Source: Salvator merianae (lineage: Eukaryota; Chordata; Lepidosauria; Squamata; Teiidae). From it: a DNA stretch of 64,000 nucleotides. The translations under genes and the position numbers were made by a program. Shown here in pieces: positions 35,701 through 47,700 of the stretch. Positions within the stretch are counted from its first letter, which is position 1. Every line of letters starts with the position of its first letter. The notes beneath the pieces were generated by a model. It was not told the origin of the DNA, searched no databases, and worked only from the letters and a program-made list of their open reading frames with translations. The stretch lies in assembly GCA_003586115.2 (NCBI GenBank), contig QVOM02000021.1:8012248-8076247 (forward strand), given 5' to 3'.

Positions 35701-38700
35701 TTAATTGGGAACAAAAATGGGAAAAAAAATGAAAGAGTTTGGTTTACAATCAGCTGGGAACAAAGTAGTGAAGGAAATGTTACGAATGGTCTTTGGAATG
35801 AAAACTATAATGATCGGCTGCTAATTCATTCCTGGGAGGGGTGGGTGGGGGATTTGTGTGTGTGTGTGTGTGTGTGTGTGTTTGTTTCTTTGTTATGTGT
35901 GTTTTGGATTGTTGATGTTTTTGTCACGTACAATTCACTAATAAAAATATTATTTTTTTGAAAAAGGAGGCAAGAATTCAGAGCCAGATAATTTCTCAGG
36001 CATCCCTAGTGGAAGAAGTCCTGATAAGAGATTCATTCTCCATGTTGTGCGGAAAGTTTGACAATAAAACTGAACACCAAAATTTTCTGTGAGATGGGAC
36101 ACTTTCATTTTGCACATGAGATACTGAAACCAGGGCCCTTTCTTTGCTGAGTCTTATTCTGGGCTTTATTCTGGAATAGAGACCTGCTGAGACTGGCTGC
36201 CCCTCAGGTTTGAAGTCCTTTTCATTTATTTATTCATCTGTCTTCCTTCCTTGGGGTCATGGCCTGCAGGTTAATGTATTATTTCCTGCATTCAGTGACA
36301 AAAGATAGGTTAAAAAAAAACAAAAAAAAAAAGTTTGAATTTTGTTTAAAGTTCTTAAATCAGGATGGAAATTTATACTCAAATTAATGACAGTCTTGAA
36401 GCAATCAGTACTATCTTGTAATTTGTAAACTTGTAAGGTCTGTGTGCAGTAATACTGTATTTAACTGAAGTAGAAATTGTTCATTGGACTAAATTGATTT
36501 GTGGAATGGTACAGAACGAGAATCATTATAGTTTCATCAAATTGATGACTTAATTATTTTATAAAATAAGTGAGTGCAGTTTTTCAGGATCTATCACTAA
36601 ATTTAAAAAAAGTATCTGAAAAGATTTCTGCTTGGTTTGCTGTACATTTAAAGTGTTTTTCCCCCTTAAATTTAGCGGAATGTTGGCTTTGTGTTCGCTG
36701 GTGTTTAAACCTAAGTACTGTAATGAAGCATTAAGCATTCCCAGATATAATAAGCCTGCTGTTTTACAAATGATTACAGCTGTGTATGATCGAATGCGTG
36801 CAGACCAGAAAAAGTTTGGTAAGGCAGCGTGGGGAGCAGCGGTGGAACGAATGGAAAAACTTCAGTATGCAGTGTCTAAGGAAACTTTGCAGCTGATGAG
36901 AGCCAAAGAAATCTGTCTGGAACAGAAGAAACACGCATTGAAAGAAGAGGTAGTTCCTTAGAGTTTGGTTTTAATAACTAAATGTAAAAAAAAGTGTTCC
37001 GAACTGTATACTGATATGCAATAGTGAATGTATGTGAAATTTGGGGTTATTGCTTAGTTTTAGAGATTTCCTTCAGTACAGTTTGAAAAAAAATAGTAGA
37101 AAATGTTTGAGGTATTGGAGAGGTTGGATAAAATATTTTGAATTATATGAACATAGCTTATTAGAGAATATACTCTTTTATTTTCTGTTAAAATGTAAAG
37201 AGCATGGCATGTGCTCACATTTCCAGCACAACTCTAATCTTGCAGTGACAGTAATGATTTCTTTGCCTGGAAGACAAGTGTCTGAAAATTACTTTTGTTT
37301 GCTTGTGCAAGGTGTTTTAGTTGTCACAGATTTCCCAGTGGCACCACACAATAGCACCAGTTCAAAGCAAATTAGGATTGGGCATACTTCTAACTGCTGG
37401 AGATATATGCCCTCTCCTCATCATCAGGATATTGCTAGTACAGATGGGTGCAGTAATAAGAATGCAGTATGAGATTGAATTATTGTTGTTATTACTACTT
37501 AGACTCATTTGGGCCCTACTAATAATCAAAGAACCTTTCTATACTTACCTGGCTTAATCCGGATCAACCAATCCAGAACATGGACTGGAATAGCACTATC
37601 TGCATTCTGATGGCTGTTTCAGTCTAGCAGCCACAATGCTTCCATGAGCTCTGACAGCCAGGACTGAAAATTCCTGGCCTTGGAGCCCCTGTAGGGGACC
37701 TGTTGAGTCTTCCAATAAATCAGAACATGGAAGCATACACTACTAGCATGCAACTGTAATCTGGATAAGCAGCTGCTAGTATCCTTGTGGACCTGTGCTA
37801 GCAAGGGGTGGGACCTCTCTAGTCTGGACCAGCATGTGGACAAAAGAACCTCTGAAGAAGACTATAGTGCAAGCAGACTTAGAGTACAGCTAAGGGCAGA
37901 AAGGGCCAAAGAAAGAACTGGGGATATTTTGCAGCAAATATTGAGTTCTCTGAATGTACAAAGGACTTTTAAAAAACATTTGGAACAGTCCTGCATTGTG
38001 TTTGGAGAGCCTGCTGTTTGCATTGGTAGCCCACATTTGATGGTCTCTGGAGTGATGGTGGTTCTTGCATCCTCGAATGTGTGAAAGGATGGTGGATGTG
38101 TTGCAGTTGCAATTACATCTTCAAGCACTTTGCTCCTTCCTGACCAACAGCTTGAGGGATGAAGATGAGCAGGCACTGTTCTTCCCTCCAGTGCAGGACT
38201 TCCCTCCAATGAGAACGCAGGGCTGCTGTGAAACAGCTCTTGGCACATAATATGAACATAACTCCATGATCTGTAGTCATAAGCAACATCCATATGGTCC
38301 TGTAGGACTGTGTCAAATATGTGCTGGGACTGTGCAGTCTACAAATCAATGCATACCATGTGGGGTAGGGTGGGAAATGGCCTCTCATGGAAAATAGTGG
38401 CTGCATGGCTTCCATGTCTGACCCACTCAAGCAGAATACCACAATATAGTGGTCTGAGTGCTGGCTAGGCTATGCCTTAACCTTTGGTGCCACTGCACAG
38501 GTGGTAGTATTTTTAAAAAAAATCAGGCTAGTTAACAGTGGCAGTTTACTAGAGGAAAAGACTTATACAAGGAATACTTTGGAATTCTAGTAAGTAATAT
38601 AATTGTGGCTAATATAATTTTGCTAGTGTGGACATGCGTATAACTGAGTTTGGGCCAGTCCAGACAAGCCTAAAATGAGGGATTATCCTGGGGCTAAGTT

Positions 38701-41700
38701 GGGATTGCCACATGTATCCATGGTAGTTCCAACACAGTCCCACGAAAAAGGGAATAGTGATAAGGGCTTACCAGTCCAGATGCTTGTTCCTGCCATTTTT
38801 GGCCTGGAAATGGCCATCATGCGTGTTCAGAGTCAAACTGGGCCAGAATTGGCCACTGCACACACATGGGCAGCCAGCAATTGTGCACTTTTGGGTATTT
38901 TACACCATCAAAATACTTGGGGTATGCAGTGTGTCATGGTGAGAGCAAGCATCCAGACAGGTAAGTGTCTGTGCTTGGCCCATGAGGTTGCCCTGCTCTT
39001 TGGCAGGGATAATGAGAGGCAATGGTGAGATGCAAACAAGCTCTTGCATTTTCATCTCACTGTCAGAAGGCAACCTTGCTGTTTTTCTTTATAGCAAGGA
39101 CCCTACGTACGTGTGTGTGTGTGTGTGTGTGTGTGTACGGCCCAAATCTTTGTATCGTTCCTTTAATACTGAATATAAAATATCTTGGAGGCATAGAAGA
39201 GAATGTATAGACATTACTGTAAGAGTCAAATAGAGGTACATACAATTTTAGATTGAAAGTGTTTTGTCATAGCTGCAGTAGAAATTTTTTTTGACAGTTT
39301 TTGGCAGGATTTTTTCTTTCTTTTTACAGAAGTCCATGTCAAAGGAAAATAGAATTCAGAAACCATTTTAGATATCATTGTGCATGATTCATGAGCAACA
39401 CAAGCACATAGCACTTGGTGAAGATGAATAAAAACCATCCAAAGCACTGCTGCTTTTGCCTTTTGGCCTATAGTAATAAATGTGCATATGCATATGTCAT
39501 AAAAACACAACTGAAAAAGACTGTGTACCAGTTTTTGGGACTGGGCATTGCACATTAACTTGTCTTGATACGTGGATATGCGTATATATAGTATATAAAA
39601 GATATCAAAATGGTGCATGACAGTATAGATGTTCTGCAATAACATAGATTAATTGAAGCAATACAGGAAGTATCCCTTCTGTGTCACCAATATTAATATT
39701 AGCACAATAGAAACCTGCCTGTATTGAATCAGATTGTTAGCCTGTCTAAGTCAGTATCACATAAGCAGTTATTTTCCAGGGATCCCAGCCTTTTTCTCTC
39801 AGCCCTTCCTGGGACCTTCTACATGCAGAGTTGATGCTCTTCCAATTACTGAGCTTTAGCCCATACAGCCTTTCCATGATTATAAAGACAGTAAATTAGT
39901 CTTTTCTGCAGTAGATATATCCTGTCCATATCAACTTTTCATGTCCTGTGATCTCTAGGAAAATGCCTCTTCATTACTCGGCTGTTTGTTGTGCAGTAGC
40001 TTGTGAAAGGACCTTCTAGGTGGTGGCACTTTCCTTGATTTTTGATTTGTGCTGTTTGATTTGTTGCCCAGTTATAGTCATTCTTATTTGCCCAGGCTTT
40101 TGCTGATTACATCATTTGTTCTTTACAAATGTGTATTAAGCTAAGGAACTGTGTTTATGTGGCAATACTTCTACTTCATTTTGATCATTTAAATTATCTG
40201 CTTCATAAATACAGTGTCTTTGTGTCACATGCCTTTTGTCAGGATAAGATGCAACTTTTGGAGATAAAGTTACGGTTTACATAATAAAGTCTTCTAACAC
40301 AATTATCTTTCCAGATGCAGAGTTTACAAGGTGGCACAGAAGCGATAGCACATTTGGACCAACTCGAAGCTGATTATTATGAGTTGCAACTTCAGTTATA
40401 TGAAGTTCAGTTTGAAATTTTGAAGTGTGAAGAACTGCTGCTAACAGCACAACTTGAAAGCATCAAAAGACTTATTTCAGGTGACCTACATTAATTTTAC
40501 ATCTGTATTATTTCGCAAATTGCCATAGGCTACCATACTACAGCTATTCTGGGGTTTCAGATTTCCCACTCTAGTTATATACACCTTGGTGCAGTGTAGT
40601 GCCGTGTATTTTTCTCTTAGACATAAGGCCCACTCTGTTCAGCAGAGCTTATTACCAAGTAAATGCATCAGTTTGGATCTTCAGCTGTTTTATTTTTTAT
40701 TTCTTTCCTTTTCTTCTGAGGTGTCATAGCTCATCATAGCCAAAGTCCAGTTGTTGGATGACATTAATTTCTAGAGCTAGGAAATTTTACTTGCAGGTGC
40801 TCAGTGGCTGGGGTTTTCTTTACTATCCCATCACATTGTCTTAGTCGTCAGATTTGAGCAGAAAAACATTAGTGCTGCAAGCTTGGCCTCTAGCATATCT
40901 GCTATTTGCCTTAGGTTTCTTAAACATCAATCATTTGCAGGCCACGTTTACAATTTTTGCTATATCCATGTATCACTTGTAATTAAGATTTGCTAATTAT
41001 TTACTAATGAAGCTGACTAATGATGTGCTAATTGATTAATATTCAGATTTTGACTCACAACTAGGGAAGCTGTTGATCTCTTGGATGAAGTGGGAATCAA
41101 AGAGGAGAAAAGGAAATTACAGAGAAGCTGAATGAATTATTTGCATTTGTCATAAGAAAAGAATTTGGGGCAGATCCCTTAACCTGATCTCCTATTCTTA
41201 GGAAAGGAATCGGAGGAACTGGAGCATGAAGTGGTAATAAGAGAAAAAGTGGTAGGCCTTATTGACAAATTAAACGTCAAGCAAGACAGACTAACATTCA
41301 GGGATGATAGTGGAAACTATTAATACAGATAAAATTTCCAAATATTTGGAAGCACAGGCATTGCTTAAGATAGCCAACATAGATTCTGTAAGGGAAAGAC
41401 CTAACTGCTCTTCTAGAATTTGTTTTAAATTGTGTTAGCCTGTGGAGAAGGGTGATCCAGTAGATACCATCTACTTAGAATTTCAAAAAGCTCTTAATAA
41501 AGTCCTTCAGCCAAGACTTATCCACGAGTTTAACAGTCATGAAATAAAACGACTAGTTCTGCTGTGAGAAAGCTACTGAACTAATGGCCACTTCTCACAA
41601 TGGAGAGATGTAACAGGTGTACCACCCCCACCCCGGATCTGTACTGGGACTAGTGCTTTTCAATCTATTTATAAGTGATCTGGAATCATTTGTGAGCAGT

Positions 41701-44700
41701 AAAACAGCCGGGTTTGTTGATGACATAAAATGTTTTGGAATAGTAAAAACAAAAAGGAACTGTGAAGATCTCTAAAGGGCACTTCATATGGGAACTGGGC
41801 ATCAAAGTGGCAGATGCTGTTCAGTGTGAACAAGTGTAAAGTGATGCACACTGCAGCTCAAAATCCTAATTACTCATATACACTAATTGGATCATAGCTG
41901 ACTGTGACTGATCAGGAAGGGAATCTTGGTGTAATGGTAACATTCAATGAAAGTGTTGACACATGTGCAACTGCTGTAAAAAAAAAAAGGGTCAATAGCA
42001 TATTGAAAACTAATCTTGTTAAGCCCTTATATGCATTTGAAATAATGTGCACCTTTTAGGTCACCACATAAAAATGTAAGAGGACCCCCGCTGGATCAGG
42101 CCTTAACCCATCTAGTCCAGCATCTTTTCTCACATAGGGGCCCACCAATTGCTTCTGGGTATTCCCAAGCAAAAAAACAAAGGCAAAACCTTCACCTTAT
42201 CTTGACTCCCTGCAAATGGCCTTTAGACACATCCTGCCCGTTTCTCCAACATGGAGGCAACATCTAAGGCATCAATTTTAGTAGCCATGTAGACACCTAT
42301 CCTCCATTAATTTGTCTAAGCCTTTTTTAAAGCTATCCAAGCTGATTGCTGTCACCACCACATCTCAGAAAGGCTATAGCAGATTTGGAGAAGGCTCGAA
42401 GAAGGGCAGCTAAGATGATCAAAGGGATGGAGGAGCTTCTGTGCAAAGAAAAGTTGCAGCGTCTGGGCGTGTTTAGTTTAGAAAAGAGGGAAGTGAGAGA
42501 AGACCTAATAGAGGTGTGGAAAAGTATGCAGGGTGTGGTCAAAGTGGATAGGGAAGAGTTTTTCTCCCTTTCCCAAAATACTAGTATAGCAAATTCCTGG
42601 AGAAATTGGGACAAACAAAAAGAATGGTTTTACACAACACATGTACCTTGAAATTTGCTACCACAGTACATGTTGTTAGCTACTAGCCTGGATGATTTTA
42701 AAAAAAAAAGTTTGGACCAATTCATAGAAGTCAAGGCTATTAGGGGGCATTATTTATTTATTATTTGCATTTTTATCCCACCCTATACCCGAAGGTCTCA
42801 GGGCAGGTTATAGCATTAAAGATCAATATAAAATGAACATACTAACACAATAACAGTGTCTGAAAATGAGGAGGAAAAGCTGTCTATTTATTTAGCCAAA
42901 GGCCAGGACAAAGATAATAATAGGAGGTGGCGTGTCTTTGAAGACCAACTGCTGGGAGACTGCAAGGAGAGCAAGCTGCGTACTCATATCCTACTGGCGA
43001 GTTTCCTTGTGCAGCTAGTTGGGTACTGTGGTCCTTTCTGCACTGCCTCTTATTCCAGAACAAATTTCTGAATAAGGGGGAGCAGTCTGCACACTGCTCC
43101 TCTTTATGTTTCATCCACATTAGACAAAGTGTGGACTTGGTTAGGAAGGCAAAAATGGTGTCCTAACCCAGGAGAATTGTCGACCTCAATGTTGAGGTCT
43201 ATAATTGGAACAAGGATGCTATACCAGACTAGGGAGGTGGTGGTGCTAGAAATTGATCTGGTGCAAACCCAGCCAGGCCAGAAACTCCAAAGACCAGGAA
43301 CTTTTCTTTCCGGCCTTCAGAGCCTTGATACTGCCTCTGAGGGCTCTCTGGAGACAGCAGTAAGGATTGAATGGGTCATCTGAATGCAGACAATCATATT
43401 CTGTTCCACTGGCAACCCACCTCAGCTTGGGATGAATCGCTTGCTCCAGGCAGGGTGGCCTGCCCTGTCCCTGAGCACTGCATGCAAGTGTAGAAAGACC
43501 CAGAAATGGGTCTGCCACAAAACCATCCAGTTTGGGCACTTTTGTTCCTGTCCTTTGGAGCTTTGACACTGCCCCGAGAGTTCTCCGGAGACAGCAGTGA
43601 AATGGCCATCTGTTCTATTCCATTATTTGTTCCACGATGGGATGCCCCCCCTCCCGGGGAATATTACGCAATTGCATACAGGCCCTGGGAGAATAGATTG
43701 CAGGACTAGATAGGCCCATAGGTCTGATCTCGTGGGGCACTTCCTGTGTTCAGCTAAAATCACCTGGATTACTTTCAGAAGTACTTTCACTGTGCACTAA
43801 CACTGTCGTTATTGTAACTGGGATTTGGTACTGGACCTTTGTTAATAATCTGTGTCCTTTATGATTTAGATGAAGAATTTTAGTATTTATTGCTCTCTGT
43901 GGGTGGTCAAACACTTTAAAATTGTTACTGTTTTCTAACAGAGAAAAGAGATGAGGTTGTCTATTACGATACTTATGAAAGTATGGAAGCCATGCTTGAA
44001 AAGGAAGATATGGGTACATCAATACACTTGCAAAGAGAAGAGTTGCAGAAATTGCAACAGAAAGTCCGTCAGCTAGAAGCAAGGCGTGGGCGCATTTCAG
44101 CCAAGAAAGCCTACCTCAGAAATAAAAAGGTAAAGAGTTCCATTTGCATCCCAAATTTCATTGATTGCGTTAATGAATGAGCTCATATACTTCAAAAAAG
44201 AAAAATATTTATTTTAATGTTCCTCTTTTCTACATGTTGTATTTTATCTGCAGTTCCAAGTTTAAGTGTGACTCAGGGATGTGATAAACAATTTCATGAG
44301 AAAAAGTGAGGTCCTAGCTCCTCTTAGATCCCTTGTATTGTATTATTCTCTTGATCCCTTTTATTGTAATAATTAACCTCAAGGGATCATATGTAGCCAA
44401 TCAGCTCCTGGTTTTCCTGAATGAAGCCGATCATTTAGATTCATTCTAATCTAGTTTCTAGCCTGACTGTGAGAGTAAAATTGATGAAAAAAATCAGTTC
44501 AGTTGGTAATAAATAGGAAAGTGGAATCTTACTGAGTTCTTTGAACCTTTCAGTAACTTTCAATGCCATCAGTAATATATCCTTCAGGATGCTCTTTGTA
44601 GTGACTCTGGTCCTTCCTAAAGAGTGAGTAACAGAAGAAGCTGATGAGTTCTTGTGGCCCTTTGTTTTGGAAGGGCATTTCAGGGTCTAGTTTGTCTTGT

Positions 44701-47700
44701 ACTGCTGGTTGAACTTGGAGCTGGGATTATCCTGGATATCCAGCACGTCGTCTTGTTTCTTTGTTTTGCTCCTGGCAAACTGTGGAAGTTTTAACAAGGG
44801 ATGAGCCAAACTGCAGTTTCTGCAGTTAGAGACCTTGGACTGCCAGGTGTTTTACCTGACAACCACAGGCTCTCCTTGGCACTTCTATATTGACTCGTGA
44901 GGAGGTGAGCTGCATCCAAACAATTCATTGTACAGGTGCAGGGAGCCTCAAAACATGTCTTTGCCTGTACAATGGCGTCATGGCCAGGTGCACCTACACG
45001 CACTATGGGCCTGCCTATGGAGGGGGGCTATAATGGTAGTGGCTGCACTTCAGAAAATGGGTGAGCTCCTCACATTGCTTGGATGTCTGTCACCTTGTGA
45101 GTCATGTAAAGGTGCTGAGGAGAGCCTGGGGCTGCATTTTGGCACATCCCTAGTTTTAACTTTGTTGACTGAGGGTTCCATTAGACTAGATGAGGATGAA
45201 CAATCTGAAGCTTCATACAGACTAAATGATAATGCTAATAGTTTGGGAACAGATGGTCAGCATAATCTAGGCAAGATTTTATTTATTTACTTTTTTCTAC
45301 ATTTATTTAAAACATTTATTTAAATCAAAATGTCAAAGTCGTTTGCAAGCATAAACATTAACAGCAAAGATAAAACACTTAAACTGATATAGTTAATTTA
45401 AAATATACTGAACCTTGGGTGAAATAAGAAAAAAAAACATAATGACACAAGAGATTCATTTTGAAATAGCAGTTTCCTAGCTTGGGAATGCTGTTGGTTC
45501 CAGCTCTGTCTGTTTCACCATTTGCACCCATTGGGAAGCATCCTTGTTCTGAGCTAGCAACAGGCTGATTTCTTGGCAAGGTATGACATCTAGTAGCTGT
45601 GTGTAAAAACAGGTCTTGGCTGAGTTTGGCGTCACCCTGGGTGTCATAACTGCAGCTGCTTGCTTTCAGCTTGCTCTTCGGTGTCAAGATTGTACTACAT
45701 TCCCTGCTACCTGGTGCTTATTGTGAACCTCCTGCTTGATTCTGGACTTCCCTCTGACTGCTGTGTCTGGATTATGGTTTGGATTGTTTGTTTCTTTTAC
45801 TGTCTCACTGGCCTGAATCTTTAGGTTCCTTGCTTGGGTTTTGGCTTATGTACTTAGCCCTAAGAGACTCTGACATTGATTATTCACTGAATGGTGTTTC
45901 CTGAAGACCTGAGTTAGAAGACTCCAGTGGACACAAACACACCCTTTAGTTCTTTCCAGTTCCCAGCAAGGAAGAACCAAGGGTTAAACATACTCTATAT
46001 TTTTATTTGATCCCAAGTTTTGACTAGTGAGCCCTGCCTGAGACTGGACTGGTACTGGGTGGTTTTAGATATTAAGAACAAGAAAGGAGTAGAAACCAGT
46101 ACTGTTCAGGGCTAGCCATTCACCTGGACAGAAAACATTATTCTTGGTCCTCACTATCTTAAGTTCGAGGACTGTGGAATTAATGTATTCAGAATCCCAG
46201 TTTCTGCTCCCTGGACCACCATGAGGGTAGTGTGGTGATGGTCTCATCTGGCAATGAAAAATGTTGATGATCTAGGAGGGACTTGCCCCTTTTTTCCGTT
46301 CTTATCTGTATTGTACTTTTCTTGGACCCTTGCGAAGCCAATAGAGACTTCACACTCCTAACCTGATGATTATCCCATGCAGCTCATCCTTAGAGGCTGA
46401 TGGGGATGCAACTGCACAGTGATGGGAAATAGTGGGCTGCTGGCTCCTTGCAGCAGGTCACTTCCAACAGGCCTTTGGTAGCCTCTGATGAGGCTGCATC
46501 TTCCTGATGGGACGCATGAATTGATTTCCTGTTGCTGGGAGCTAGGTCTCACAGAGAGCAGCCTCCACAGGGGCTGTGGCTATTCCACTGAGAGTATGCA
46601 GTGAGGTGGTCAAACCAGACTGTGAAGCCTGGAGGAGGAACCTCTCCCTAGTCACATTGGAGGGCTCAGGTGCCCTGGCTTCCTACTGAGAGTCTTAAGC
46701 ACTGATTGAAGCAGTCTCTGTTGCTAGCATTGCTGCTTTCTCCTCTAGGCTTGTAGTGCTGTTCTGCACTCCAGTATTCTTGTGATCAATTTTGCTTTTA
46801 GCCTTCTTGGCATGCTGGAACTCTGCATTGTGCTTGGCTTTGCGTTGCCTGCTCCATCCATTACTGGAGTGAGAAGTGCAGTGGAATGAATAAGAAGGCT
46901 AAAGAAGATAACATAGAGAGGAAAGCAAAGTTTTAAAATGTATTTATTTTAATGGAGGGGAAAGACAGTAGAAAATAAACAGGAATGAGAGATTGTTGAG
47001 GATTCTCACATGGCAGTGGAAGCTAGAACAAAGCAGGAGAGCTGGGTGGAGAACAAAGACAACAAGATAAAGAAGTGGTTTGGAGAAACCTGAGCAAGCA
47101 GCAGAGGAAGGAAATGGGGGTTTAAATGGAAATGCAAAATCTTCTGAACCTTCATTTCTTCCTCTGCTAAAACTTTGGTGGAGCCAGGGATAGCCCCATA
47201 TGTAGTGTTCAGGGAGTCTGAATGGTCAGTCTTTTGCAGCCTTCATTTGTAACGCTAACATTGCTTTTGTGGAGACCTCTCTTAGCTTCCACCTCCAGTC
47301 TTGCTCCTATAATTCCTGATGGCCCTGCTTTGTTCCTGCGCTCCAGTCTGCCTTGCTGCCTTGCCTTGCCTTGCCTTGCCTTGCCTTGCCTTGCCTTGCT
47401 TTGCCTTGCCTTGCCTTGCCTTGCCTTGCGTGGCTTCCAGTCTAGCTTCCACTTTCAAGAGAAGTGTTCAGCTTAGCTTCTGGCCCTGACTTGGTCCTGA
47501 GACCCACCTTCTGCCACAATCTGGTATACCCACACACATCCTGTTCCTGACACCTTATCTAGCCTTACTTGTTCATTTGTCTAGACACTTCAAGGTTAAA
47601 TGAATTCTGGGAGGGGCTGTGTTGCTTTTTCAGGATGTGGTGGCCAGGCCTGTGTTAAAATTAAACAGGGGCAGTCATAATAATTTTGTGTCCATTTTTG

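Larger units (their letters stand above)
34493..36779 (+). other. JMY: JMY intron 3 (about 2.3 kb)
   Basis: The intron holds an L1-like ORF2 end (34990-35965) with a (TG)n run inside it. The 36130-36230 stretch, 'GGGCCCTTTCTTTGCTGAG' with 'TTATTCTGGGCTTTATTCTGG', looks like half of another GGGCCCTTTCT-ended MITE. The last 150 bp before exon 4 happen to be open in the exon's frame, but I judge them intronic. Confidence 0.7.
36950..40314 (+). other. JMY: JMY intron 4 (about 3.4 kb)
   Basis: Two weakly defined DNA-element candidates (37506-37915 and 38650-39000), a (GT)n run and a SINE piece at 39755-39870 are present. I see nothing else assignable in 36950-37500, 37915-38650, 39137-39750 or 39870-40314. 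Confidence 0.65.
40481..43941 (+). other. JMY: JMY intron 5 (about 3.5 kb)
   Basis: Nearly the whole intron is repeat: a reptilian interspersed repeat at 40610-40690, a CR1 copy (41060-42650) split by a reversed CR1 3' end, an L2/CR1-type tail (42745-43010) and a DNA element (43025-43705). The last 200 bp before exon 6 show nothing but the polypyrimidine tract. Confidence 0.7.

Noticed and set aside
36632..36779. Open frame extending exon 4 upstream by 49 codons
   Set aside because: An AG at 36674-36675 could start a longer exon, but its phase does not fit exon 3. The exon beginning at 36780 joins G|CT to give AVYDRMRADQ, matching the JMY family.
47222..47476. 84-codon ORF with Cys-Leu-Ala-Leu-Pro repeats
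   Set aside because: The frame exists only because of the CCTTG microsatellite.
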